This document shows, in pieces, positions 23,818 through 35,830 of a stretch of 64,000 bases of DNA. The translations under genes were made by a program, and so were the position numbers. Source of the DNA: Siphonodentalium dalli (taxonomy: Eukaryota; Mollusca; Scaphopoda; Gadilida; Siphonodentaliidae); NCBI GenBank assembly GCA_032622095.1, contig CP136062.1, positions 151,270,875 to 151,334,874 of the forward strand, read 5' to 3'. Positions within the stretch are counted from its first letter, which is position 1. Each line of letters opens with the position of its first letter. Under the pieces are notes generated by a model that did no database searches, was not told the DNA's origin, and was given only the letters and a program-made list of their open reading frames with translations.

Positions 23818-24038
23818 TAACCCTTTATATACTAAAGCATCATTGATGAGTAGTTAACCCACAGGAAATATTCAGATAATAGTTCACCAAAAGACCATAC
23901 ATTTTCCTCAATAAATCAATAGGGCTCTTTGCAGCTCCTTGTGAACTTCTATTTATCTGTTATCTGCTTTTATCACATTAATACCCCTCCAAATCAATAA
24001 TAGACCATTCCTATGTCATTTGATATATTAAGGGTTAA
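23818..24038. mobile_element. MITE with 'AACCCTTTATATACT' ends
   Basis: The left end TAACCCTTTATATACTAAAG is mirrored by 'gatatattaagggtta' at 24022-24037, with TTAA at the right edge and a degenerate equivalent at the left. Internal blocks 'gatgagtagttaacccacaggaa' and 'ccctccaaat.aat' recur at 49090-49240 and, in part, at 52984-53235. The three are members of one family. Confidence 0.6.
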
Positions 24039-24039
24039 A

Positions 24040-25170
24040 CAACTGAATGGTGATTGTGAAAGTTTCCTACATAGTCATGGGTCCTGAAAAAAAATCTATA
24101 AAGACTATCCACTCAGTGTAAAATTCTGTCATTTTGGCAGACTAGCAGCCCACTATATAGGCCCTCACCCCCCCCCAATTGTTTCTCAAAAAAAAAATTG
24201 GGATGAACCCATTTCCCCCCTCTACTGTATTATTATTAAATAATGGTTCAGGTGATTATAAGCTCTTCAATTATATTTAAATAAAATATTGCCTATATAA
24301 GATAGCATTATCAATTACAATATGGTACCTCAGACTTTAATTCAGAATAAGGTAAATTAAAGCACATATAACATTATGTACCGGTACTCATCCTCCATTG
24401 TTGAATGGACAGAACAGTTTTTATATGTTTGTAAATAATGTGAAAACAGGTAAATATTTGCAAGAATCAGAAGGGGGCATGGCTCTGAAGGTGGTACTAG
24501 TAGGCCTATATATTGACAAACACTTGATCCGTTTCTATTTTAAATGTCAATATCTCAGATTTTGAGAACATTTGAACAGGAGCTGTTCATCTTATTGAAA
24601 ACAGTAGGCATACACAGTCCGAGCATGATTTCATAAATTATATTGGTTCAAATAGTTATGAATTGGCGAAAAATTTACTTTTTCTAATATTATTTTGTTT
24701 AATTCTCCCTACCGAACTGGGAACAAATGGCAGTTTGCATGGCAAACCAACATACTTCTGGAAAAGTGTTCATTTGATACTAAATATGCAGTCTCGATCT
24801 GAACCATCCAGCCATCTTGACCCTTTGTGATAATTTTTATCAAATTTTGTTTTGGGGTTTGGCAGACACCACATGACAGAGTGATCATCATCATGAATGT
24901 ATGACTATTATTAATAAGATTTAAATTTGTGTGATAATATAAATTTGGGAATAAATTAGTTTTGTTCAATCTCATAATTTTGTGGATCATCTAGGTTTAG
25001 GTTTGGTGTACCCAAGTGAACATTGGTCAGAACACAGTACCCAGGGCAATATGCAGAGCTGGTAAAAGGGTTCAACAGTTGACAATATATCACCTTTCAG
25101 CATAAGAGCAACAATTAGATATTTTAGACAGCAATTGGCCAGGTTAAAATTGATCTATCAGATGTTCTCA
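24040..25170. other. No gene recognised
   Basis: AT-rich anonymous sequence. A 93-codon minus-strand frame at 24709-24990 lacks recognisable motifs and shows no splice context. Confidence 0.4.
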
Positions 25171-25174
25171 TAGG

Positions 25175-26290
25175 TTAATTTTCGAACTATTAAATTTTTG
25201 TTCACACCAAAAGTTGAATATTTCCCTATTTTTAGACTGAAATGGTCATCAGATGAAAAGTTAGGTTGGAAATGTTCAAGTTTAATTAGAGGGGGGGTGG
25301 GTCCAATCCCAGATTGCCAGGAAATAAATCAACAAATCCCAGTTCCCAGGAAAAAAATATGCCATTTCCCAGTTCCCAGGAATTAAAAGCAAATCCCAGT
25401 TCCCAGTAAAATAAAAAGCCAGTTCCCAGGAATTAAAATATTATATAGAGTATCGACAAAAATTACAATATTCACAAGTAATGTAGATCAATGTACATAT
25501 CTTATATTTTTATGCTATCTTATGATTTACTGGCTACTGTCTGGTCAATTACATCATTTTACATGACATAAAATGCGAACCTATATGCAAATCCATTGAA
25601 CAGAATCAACAGAACACTCTTTACACTGATCTACACCACCGCAAATCAGGTATTCCTTAAATGTCCAGGTGATGTATGCAAATTCATGTGGTCTCAATAT
25701 ATCTAAGACGGTTTGTGATTTGAGATTGTGCCCCATAACTGGAATGTTAGTATGAAAAACCAAGTCACAAACCAACTGAGAAATAGGAGACAACAAGGAT
25801 GTACACAAGTCACCAGATACAACAGCTTAGATTGACCAAGTGGTAAAACTCGTATAAATAAATGACTTTACTGGATACCAGCAGACTTTGTTGGTAGTTG
25901 TTACAGATTCACGGTATCGACAACAGCTGAATACTCCCTACAGAGAACGTACATTAAAAAGAAACGGAGCAAAACATGCCTGACTCATCTTTCATCGCTG
26001 GAATACACGTCGGCTGTGTGCATTTTTGTGGAAATCAGTTCATAATTAGGTAAATTAAAATGGAAATCCCGATTAATTGGGGATAATTTCCCGGGTCCCG
26101 GAAAATAGTTTCAACCTTTCCCGGGTCCAGGTGGAATTCTGTTCCCAATTCCCGGAAAATTATATCTGACGATCCCAATTCCCGAAAAATAAAAAGGGTC
26201 GATCCCGGTGTCCCGAAAATACCCGTCCCCCCTCTAATTATATTTTCACATTTGCCCACTGACTGCGTGTGAAGGCCATCCATCTTACTG
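25175..26290. repeat. Repeat with (CCCAGTTCCCAGGAA)n-like stretches in inverted arrangement
   Basis: Positions 25305-25435 contain about five copies of 'cccagttcccaggaa'. Positions 26065-26220 contain the looser motif 'tcccgggtcccggaaaat' and variants. The inner borders are mirrored: 'tttaattagagggggg' at 25279 and 'cccccctctaattatatt' at 26224. A related border also occurs at 5330-5390 inside the nested TA element. No TIR with a clear target duplication was found. Confidence 0.5.
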
Positions 26291-26498
26291 AAGCTTTAAC
26301 CCAGTAACCATGTGTTAGCTAATGGAATCTAACAATCCAGCCCAAAGTGAGTCTAGTGGTTGCAGGAATAATTAAGTGACCAGTAAAATTGGTATATGAC
26401 CTCAGTACATGACTTTATTCAAACAATGACAGCAAGCATCTAAAATACAGCAACAATGGTACATTGAGATTGGAAAGTATGTGATGTTTACAGCTACA

Positions 26499-26695
26499 TT
26501 AACCCTTCCATGAAAACATTGTGCTAATGCATTCTCTTATTTGTGCAAGTCTCCCATAGGGAGCCTCGCATATATAAGAGCATACATTGGCCTAACAATA
26601 TTTTCCTTGACCTCGTAAGCCAGTGCATTCTCTTATATATGGGAGATTCGCATATATAAGAGAATTCACTCACACAGCTCCCGTCATGAAATGAT
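26499..26695. mobile_element. Degenerate TTAA MITE with two hairpin blocks
   Basis: It starts TTAACCCTTCCATGA at 26499 and ends 'gctcccgtcatgaaatga' near 26694, the decayed mirror of the left end. Two blocks of the 'tgcattctctta..gcatatataagag' hairpin type lie inside. It belongs with the elements at 16348-17315 and 39180-39411. Confidence 0.6.
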
Positions 26696-26699
26696 AGCG

Positions 26700-29600
26700 A
26701 TTGAATGGTGAAAATCCAGGATCACTCCAAAGAGCAACTCCCTCATCATCCAATCTCTTGATTCCTATATATCTCAATCGCTGTGTGTCTAAAAGTCAAA
26801 AGGGTTTTGAATTATTAAAGATTCAGGAATGTATCTGTGAATCTCGTTAAGATATCAGATTATGGTAGCTATTCAAATTAATTATGCTGATGCCAAACTG
26901 GGCAGGGGATGAATAATTAGTATTGTGCAAGCAGACTTTCCAGTTTCTTTGCGGCATGTGGGAAATTTTTTTTTTTTTATGTATCTGACCAAATACTTGA
27001 ACAACTTCAAGATAGAGAAAAATAATGAGCCAAACAAAAACTGAAATGGAGTTAAAATAATTTATTATCTATAATAATAAACAGAATGAATTTAAAAATA
27101 TGGACAAATTTTGTTCTTATACCAATCATAAAAATATCGCATAAATAGCATGTAATTGTCAAGATCATATGCCTTGTTAGTAAACAAAAGCCATATTACG
27201 ATACAATACAGTACATAGATAGTGTGCGTTACGCAAAACATACTTCAACTTTGGTTAAAATTGCCACCAAATTATTTACAACATACCAATATAATGTTTG
27301 CTAATGCTTGCCAATCAAGATTTTGGTGCTGAATGGGTCACCATCACTCTCTCAAAAAAATTGCCACTGTATTGAGTGTTTTGCTTATCACACACTCTTA
27401 ACGTGTTGTATATAAACAAATGCTCGGCTCACACAAAGTGGTGTTTTGTGGATAATATAACACTGATACTATCGTTATATGATACTATTATTAATTTATT
27501 CTTGTGAAAATTCATAATTTGGTAACTTTATTTCTAAGTTATAACCCACAATGAAGGCCATCTGTGTCTTTAAACAAACATGAAGTCAGTAAATGTTTTC
27601 TGAACAAAGATCAATAGTTGATTTATGTAAAATATGTATATATTTTACATGTAGCAATAAGTTTTATTATATTTAGCAGGGATAATGAGACAGGAAGTTA
27701 TGATATGATTATCTAACCAATAGACATATGAAGTGATAATTCCACAGCCAGTTTTAGGGGCGGGGCATTGCTGTTGTAAACTAGAGGTGTGATTGTCCCA
27801 ATGCGACTAAGGACCCACCCCCCGGAGTTTTTAAAACACTAAGATGTTTCACATGTCAGTAAACAATTAGTTAAAATAATAAAATAACAGATTCCCATTG
27901 CAGGTGCACAACCCTAACCCCTAACCCTTATCCTAAACCTATTGACCAATAATTGTAGGAATAAAAGCTCAGACAAAATTATGCATGTTGCGAAAATGTT
28001 CCAAGTCGAAAAAGGGGAATAACTCCACACAAAAAAGTCGGGCAGACTTCATAATCGCAATGCACATGTTCCCATGGTACTAAATATATGTGCCAAGTTC
28101 AAAAAACATTGACCTAAAAATGTAGGAATAAAAGATCGGACAAAATTATGCATGTTGCAAAAAAATTTCTATGTCAAAAAAGAGGTGGGACCAGGGATGA
28201 CGGAGAAGGGGGCATGCGGGGACACTTGCCACCCTTGCCCTGGCCCACCTGATTGATTTGCCCCCTTGCCCTTTGGTGCTTCCAGCATCCCCGGGTGGGA
28301 CTAAGGTATAACCCTAGTATTCAATATGTTATTCCAATGAAGTAGCAATCAGGAGAATTATAAGTCGAAAAATGGTCATAACACAGTCAAAAATGTTTGG
28401 ACCAAACTCCAAATCACAGGTACACAGGATGCCTTGCTGATTGACCCCTGCAGAAAACTTGATTAAAATTGAAGTAGAAAATTCTGAGAAAACGTCCTGC
28501 CAAAATTGTGTCCATGGACAGACAGACACCCCGACAGATGACTAGACGGATGAACATCCCCCCAACTCATTATAGGGAGTATAATGATTGAGAATCCATT
28601 ATTTACCAAAACTACTAAATTTATCGATTCAATGTCAGCACAGATGGATCAGCAAGGGATTTCTCTTAAAAATTATACCACCAATGCCCCTCAAGTCTCT
28701 GAATTTTAAGATAGCTGAAGTGGTAATTTCCAGGGTTGATATGATCAAAGTGGAATGGCAGAATTGATAGTATATTTACCCCCTAGCCGGGGCTCAAGTC
28801 CTTTCAAATAAAAAATTGACAAAACACTATACTATCTCACTAAATACTAACTGCTGACTCATCGGCTGATAATTTATCAACACATATATTAACCAGCAAA
28901 TCGTCCATAGCACTTTTGATAGTGAAGAAATTATTTGGTTAGTTCAGAAAGATTCCTTCATAATTTTCAGCCTTCATTCATGACCTCATTAACATATTCA
29001 ATACAATCGACTTGGATTATAAAGTTGAATGCGCTAACTGGCTTGAATATCAATACAGCTGGGATAATTTTAACTATATGTCAATTAACCACACCACCAT
29101 TAAAGTTTGTGTTTTTCTTCCGGGCCTCATTTACAACAAAAACAACATGATTTTTATAAATCCCAATTTCAAGAATACAAATTGTTATTGCCAATACAAT
29201 ACAGACAAAACTGATGGTTGGATATATTACTTGTCTATAAAGACATAATAAAGTGGTTTCTTTCTGTCATAATTTGCGTTCATAAGAAGAAATGCAACAT
29301 GACTTGGTTGAGGGTGATATTAAATGATAGCTTTTCTGGACAGATTCGCTCAATTCATATATATTATTTTATACATCAGAATCTACATAACACTTGCTGG
29401 GATGAGATATATGTATTATGTTTTAAGTTTGCTGGTCATTGCGACAGAACCATTTTCATTGTTTCAACCCGGCCACATTAGCATTTCTATACAGCACAAT
29501 TAGCTTCCTCATAAAAAGTTATGGTATTAAGACCCATTTCAAGCTCTTTGGATGTTCTTACTTGGTATCTATAGACATTCAAACACAAGTGCAATGCTAA

Positions 29601-29815
29601 GCATGGCATATGCCCCCAACGCTCAGTTTAGAGAGTGGGCAATACTAAATATTTGTGGATTGAAAGTTTTTTTATTTTCTAAATCCAAGAAGGTCCGTCA
29701 CTCTGAGGAAATCATTGTATAAAACCCAGTGTATCATTTTGCTCATATATACACCTATCACTATTCCAAAGATATTCAAATCCACATGTTGGTACTTGAG
29801 TAACAATGCTAGATG
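26700..29815. other. No gene recognised
   Basis: More than 3 kb of AT-rich anonymous DNA with only short frames. Near 27907-27935 there is 'aaccctaacccctaaccctt', a few degenerate telomere-like units that are too short to mean a telomere. Sequence at 28000-28160 and 28370-28400 contains diverged copies of 'aataactc/ataacacagtcaaaaa' seen again at 29.8-30.9 kb. Confidence 0.4.
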
Positions 29816-30960
29816 TGAAGCAAAGATTGAGAATCTTGCTACTTCCTACAAGGGCAATAACTCAGACAAAAATATTAGCATTCCAAACCAGTGCCCATGA
29901 CGCTCATCCGATGATCCATGCCCAAGGTACAAGCTGAAATTTCATACAGAGACAAAATTCAGAAATTCCCAAGTCAAACAAGGGCTGTAACTGGAAAAAA
30001 TGAATGGACGAAACCTGTAGTAACAACTGAATCAGAAGATCCTTGCCCAATTAAGTTACAAGCTGAAATGTTCTTTCGGACACAAATTTCCAAGTCAAAC
30101 AAGGGCCGTAACTCTTGTAAAAAAAATTATGGACAAAACCCAAATAATTTGGATATCTTTTCCCCCAACCTGTGCTATTACCATGCCAAAGGACAACGGA
30201 ATCCAATAATAAAGACATCCACATCGTAATGTTTGTTATGGACGCGTTGACAGGTTTTACACTAAATCCAGCAAAAGGCCATAACTCTGGAAAAAAAGTG
30301 CAGACAAAAACGTGCACTATGTGGAGATCCTTTCCACAATGCTGGTCTACCATACTAAAGGACATCCAAAATCGACCATCGATATTTGAGCTGTGTTGTG
30401 AAATCTTAGTTACAGACAGGCGGATGGAAGGAAGGAAGGACGGCCAGACGAAGGTCTCCTCTATATCCCCCCAAATCCTCCTTTGGATGTCGGGGGCATA
30501 ATAACATTCAAATCTGACCATTATTATTATTGGAAATACAATGTAAAATGACTACAGAATGAAAATTCAATATAATTCTGAGTCAAAAAATGGCCATAAC
30601 TCTGGTAGCAGTGAAGGGGACAAATAGTCAGTGGGTATCCTCCCCCTAAACTGGGCTATCAACACACCAAAGCACAACCATATCTGATGATCATTGCCCG
30701 AATAACAAGCTGATATGTTCGTAGAGACAAAATATACAAATTTCCAAGTCTTAAACAAGGACCGTACATAACTCTGGTAAAAATTAATTGACGAAACCCG
30801 AAATATGTTAGTATTATCCCCCCCCCAACCTGTGCTGTCACCATGCCAAATGACAACAACATCCAATTATTAATACCCAAGGTGATGTATTCTGAAGTAT
30901 GGACAGACGTACAGATGGACGGAAGTACATAATGGAATATCAACAACGGCATTGGGCACT
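29815..30960 (+). repeat. Degenerate repeat units of about 110-130 bp
   Basis: Phrases such as 'aattcccaagtcaaacaagggc.gtaactc', 'ggacaaaaccc' and 'gatccttgcccaa..taacaagctgaaat' recur at about 29850, 29970, 30090, 30285, 30590 and 30740. They form an old, irregular tandem or dispersed array. The 156-codon minus-strand frame at 30051-30521 runs through it and has no recognisable domain, so I treat it as chance. Confidence 0.55.
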
Positions 30961-31729
30961 CTTTTGAAAGCACACCCGACGGCGAACTTTATATTAAGTA
31001 TTACGTCAATATCAGGCAAAGGTATTGGGGGTGAAGTGTAAAAGTATCTTACTGATACCTCCTCTCCCAATCACCAATACACAGACTTATTACATTGAGT
31101 ATGACAAACATGAAATCCATTGAGATCAAATGACCCAATTTAATGCTGATATATCTAAAGATAAACAAAGAAGGATAACTTTAGAGAAGTAAAAATCCTC
31201 TTCTGAAAGCAGTCATGATGTTGAACCTCCGTAACAAATTTCATTCAGATCTGATGACCTTTGAATGAGATTATACAGTACCCCCATGACGAATCAGCCT
31301 CATTCAGCTCATTGCGGCGATTGGTCCACTCAAAATTGAGATGGATCTCGGCAGCAATCCCCGACATCTAAAAGCGCCATTTTTGAGTGGAAAGGATTAT
31401 AATCTAATGCCCATTGAAACTTTTGTCGCCGCGAGTTGCCGCAAATGCTACCAACACCACAAATAGATGATCTTATATATGTTGGACTTATATGTTGTAC
31501 GGCATACATGTACATGTACTTACATGTACATGTATATACCGCAGATCTACAGTGAAGTTCTGTGATGGTAAAGGTGAGAAGTATCAGCCCTCTTAATTGG
31601 CTATGGCAATCAGCAATGCCGAAGCCATTTGCTGAAGTAAACTTGGCCATGGCAAAGGATTTCCGTAACAGACTGCCGAAGCCAAAAAATCTGAATTAAA
31701 AGGGCTGGAAGTATAGACATAATCATAGT

Positions 31730-32085
31730 CTATGAAGCTTAGAAATATATTGCCCCAGACCCCTGCACCGATTTCAACTGAATTTGGTGTGGTGACTCTG
31801 GATACCGCTGCAGATGTTATTTTAAAGGGATCTTTTTCTTCAAAATTTCAAATTAAAAATAATTTTGATTCTACATTGTATTTGTATTTATTTTTTTCAT
31901 TTTTAAATGGAGCAAGTAGTTCAACCAAAAAAAAAATGCATTTATAACATCCGTCAGGATACCCCAAGTCACCACACCAAATTTTATTGAAATCGGGACT
32001 GGGAGAAAAATTGCGGACATACAGACATATAATGAAACCATCCTTGCGTTGTTCATAGTGTTCCGGCATATTGCGGTGAATCACT
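31730..32085. repeat. Inverted pair of a dispersed repeat ('cagacccctg.accgatttcaac')
   Basis: The unit 'ttcaactgaatttggtgtggtgactctgg' at 31775 is repeated inverted at about 31955-32020 ('ccaagtcaccacaccaaatttta'). Further + copies start at about 35355 and 42475, with the following 'gcagatgttata..agtttttcaaa' conserved. The family is dispersed and non-coding as far as I can see. Confidence 0.6.
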
Positions 32086-32089
32086 TCAA

Positions 32090-33045
32090 TTCATGGTGGA
32101 AAATTGGTTGTTGGCAAATTGCTGTGATTTCTCACTTTAAAAAGGCCTGCCGCATTGAGCAGATTGAGGCTGCTTCATATTGGGGGCACTGTAACTGGAT
32201 AGACAGAAACCCACTACTTTCAGGTGAAATTAAGGACTCTAGAATGGAAAATGCTAAGAATGAAATTGGGGGCTCATGATTGCTCCGGAAGCCAAACATC
32301 CATTCCAATTTTCATTCGGTATGTCATCCAATAATTCATAGCCGAGATGAATGCCTGGTTTAGCAGACAAACAGACATACATATGGAAAAATCAATCCAG
32401 TAGACATGTATCTCCCATTTCTTGTGTGGTTACTTTAGTTGTCATCTGTCTCTGTTCTGAAAGGGTAAATAGCATGATTATATATAGAACTAGCAGGTTA
32501 GCCTGCCACTGGCGTGGTTGGTCAGAAACATGACATTTTGTAAATTATTTTGTTTTTATTGAATTTTTTTTTACACACATATATATCATTTGTGGGTACC
32601 CGCTTCAAGGTGAAGATCACCTAGGGCGGAAAAAACTGACCCGATCCGCGTTCCTATGAAGCCCTAAGTACGTAAGAATCACACAACATGCTCATGTCTG
32701 TATACTAACGCACACGCCCAGACCCTGACGTAAGAATCACATTACGCACATACGCTCTTTATCAACTACACTGCGGATAGGAACGCTCTTTAACTATCAA
32801 CCCGATTAACCCCCGCAGTGATGTTTGCAGTGATTTTGATGATTGGGAGTGGAGAATGAGTGCTCAGAGCTTGTCCAAAATGCGATGTCGACGACCCCCG
32901 TGGTATTTTACCCTTATATACGAAAGTTGAGCTCGATCCATATCACATAGATAAGATCTATGTTGCGATACAAATTATCATTTTGTTATAATTTGCCAAG
33001 ATTATGTCATTTCTTCACACATATGATAAAAACGTGAAACAATTT
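32090..33045. other. No gene recognised
   Basis: Anonymous AT-rich sequence. A 45-bp partial duplication, 'cacacgcccagaccctgacgtaagaatcaca' beside 'gtacgtaagaatcacacaac', is visible at 32660-32760, but no TIR and no long frame. Confidence 0.4.
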
Positions 33046-33048
33046 TAG

Positions 33049-33141
33049 ATCAACCATGACACCAACACCCTCATAATTTAAATATATAGTTTCATTGAAA
33101 CTATATATTTAAAATATGAGGGTGTTGGTGGCAAGGTTGAT
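33049..33141. repeat. Near-perfect 93-bp hairpin
   Basis: The left arm runs 'atcaacca..caccaacaccctcata..tttaaatatatagtttca' and the right arm is its complement, with essentially no loop at 'cattga'. Mismatches are few. It could be a bare hairpin MITE or a source of a small hairpin RNA. No target duplication is evident. Confidence 0.85.
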
Positions 33142-33144
33142 ATA

Positions 33145-34735
33145 GAATTAGGTATGTTTGCTTGTTCGGTAAAAGTTTAATTAGTTTCATTGTGAATATC
33201 AGATATTTTAATCATAAGCCTTCATTTGTCCAACACCATCCAATGTGGGTTTTGTCAAATAACCTCAATAAAACATTTTTTATTTTCAGTTGTTAGTATG
33301 CTATTTTTAAATTATGCCGGTCACCAAAAATCATTCCATTTATTTGTCCTGGCCTGCCCAGGGTAATTTGCCCATTCCAGCAAAGCGTAATGAATGTAAT
33401 GGAATCAGCCTCTAGAGGTTCAGTGTCCGAGTACTGTCTAATAAATTTCACTCAAAGAAATTACTATATACCATATATTAGTTATATATTATATATTATG
33501 AGAATCCTTTTTAGATTCCAATGGATTTGTCTATTAACACTTCCACTCTGACTACATCAATAGTTTTAGGTTTAGCCGTTTATTGAAATTTGAGTTAAAA
33601 CAAAATATCTAAATCACATATCCAGCATTTGGGCATAAAACCCTGTTAAAACGATATGACTAAAGTCTGCAGAAAAAAAAAACACAGCCCCTAGTCCGGC
33701 AGCCAAACCATGATTTTTAGCTGTTGCATGTTTTTTGCATATAAATTTTTTTCCGGTTGTCTGGGGTATCCGTCTGAAGAATTCACCAGCTGACCCACTG
33801 GCAGCTTTGGGGAATTTAAGAAAATTTGGGTTAAACTAAGATAGCGGTAAATATTTCTATCCTTGCCACAAGGAGAAAGTTTCTACTGGGAAAGAGCCAG
33901 AAAAGTATACCATGATATATGCTTTTGGGATCCCATTGTCACACCGACCAATCATTTCTGCGCTGTGGTGGGTATTTGTCTGCTGCCCTGGAGAGAAAGG
34001 CCGCTGTGGCATCAAATAACGTTTTTTTTTAAATGAAATTTCTCAAAATCTGTCAGGAATTTCTTTTTCAAATTTGGTACAAGCAATTATTCTGACACAA
34101 TATTTAAGAGCGGTCAACTTGTTGGAAATTATAACCCCATTTAATAAAATGTTATGCTATGAAAAATATGTAAAATTTTGTTGTTTTCCCGTAACAAGAA
34201 CTTTATCATATCTGAAGATCATGAGAAGACTTAATTTGGCGAATTCAAGAAATTTCATAATTATTTTCTTGTAGAAAGACAACCACCCATAGATAGTTTT
34301 CTATATTTAAGAATTTCATGTGAAGCCATGCCTGCTCATCAATAAAACTTTGGGCTATAAAGGTCCGTTTTAGGTCTAATAGCCATAGCCAAATCCCCAA
34401 CTGACCAGGTATCTGGGCCGGGGTAGTACAAAATTTGCAGGAAGGTATGCCGGGTCGGTGGTGGGTGTCCTGAGGGGCAAAAAATGTGTTTTTTACAACC
34501 TCATGCAAATTTTTTAATAAAAGCTTTTGTGCCCTTATTTGACATTTGTAACAGTTTAAAACATATTATAAGAATTTATAACTGCAAAAACACCATATTT
34601 ATGTTACTGGGACCTCATGTGGGCCTTAGTGTAGATGACATTAAGCTATGGCATGTTGCATATGGCATGTTGCATATGTTTCCTTCGGAAAGAAGCTTCA
34701 AGAAATGTAAAACTGAAATAAATAAACTTGTCTTG
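33145..34735. other. No gene recognised
   Basis: AT-rich sequence with open frames below 95 codons at 34245-34508 (-) and 34484-34762 (+), neither recognisable. Confidence 0.4.
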
Positions 34736-34739
34736 ACAG

Positions 34740-35830
34740 GTCTTGATGCAACTAAAGCCTAGATCATTGTGTGCATGGGAAAAGTGCGAGCAACTGTCTC
34801 AAACATTAATGTGACTATCAATGACTAGAATATAACAGTCATCACACTGTTCAATCAGTGAAATATTTGCATGTCTATCAACTCATATGTATGATCTGTT
34901 ACTCTCACAACTCCTAACATATCCAAGTCTGGCATATTGACTCTTTGTTATTTATTATAACAAAGGTTACTCCAGTAGACTATCAAATGTGTTAAGCCAT
35001 AATGCTAGATCATGGGCTGGTTGACAGACTACATGTAATCGGGAAATGGTTAGAAATTATGGAATTGTGTGTATCCTGTACAATGACCAAAGTTTGCATA
35101 TATAAACTTATCCTGATGTAACTAATGCCTAGATCATTGTGTGCATGGAAATGATCAACTGTCTCAAACATTAATGTGACTATCAATGGGTAGAAAATAT
35201 CTGTCATCAGTGCATCAAGCCAATCAGTGAATTATTTACATGTCTTTCAACTCAGATGATCTCTCACAAGACCTAAAGTATCCAAGTCTGGTATAGTGCT
35301 GTGACTCCTTGTCATCTATATATATAAACGAGTTGGATATGTCCGGATTTTTCTCTCAGACCCCTGGACCGAGTTCAACCAAATTTGTTGTGGTGACTCG
35401 GGGTACCCTGGCAGATGTTATAAATTATATTGGTATTAGTTTTTCAAAAGTTTTAATTAAAACAAATAAAATAATATTGGATTTGTTAGATTGAGCAAGG
35501 AATTCAATCTTTAAAAAAAAATATATATTAAAACAATATATATAAATCAAAATGTTTCAATGACCAAATGTGCTTGAATCGCACAAAGTGGCCACCGCTA
35601 AATGAAGGCTCTGTCTAAGATCAAGATGTGTGCGAAGTCCCACAAAGGGGGCCACTGGTAGCTCCCAAAGCTGCCCAAAGGGGGCCTTTTTCACCTAGTT
35701 TAGTATAATGGAAGTAAGTTGCATAAGTGGTGTGGAATATGTTAGATAATGGGCTGGTTGACAAACTAATCAGGAATAGTTAGAAATTATGAAATTTTGT
35801 GTATTCTGCACAATGACTTAGGTTTACAGA
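34740..35830 (+). repeat. Old direct duplications of about 100-130 bp
   Basis: 'gcctagatcattgtgtgcatgg..caactgtctcaaacattaatgtgactatcaatg' occurs at about 34755 and again at about 35125. 'gctagat.atgggctggttgaca.act' with 'tagaaattatg.aattgtgtgtat' occurs at about 35003 and again at about 35742. A copy of the 'cagacccctgga' repeat separates the last two. The duplicated blocks interleave, so this was one or two segmental duplications followed by insertions. Confidence 0.7.

Noticed and set aside
27907-27935. Telomeric repeat
   Set aside because: Only about three degenerate CCCTAA-like units; too short to be a telomere or a clear fusion point.
30051-30521. 156-codon minus-strand open frame as a gene
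   Set aside because: It runs through degenerate repeat units, has no recognisable domain and no splice context.
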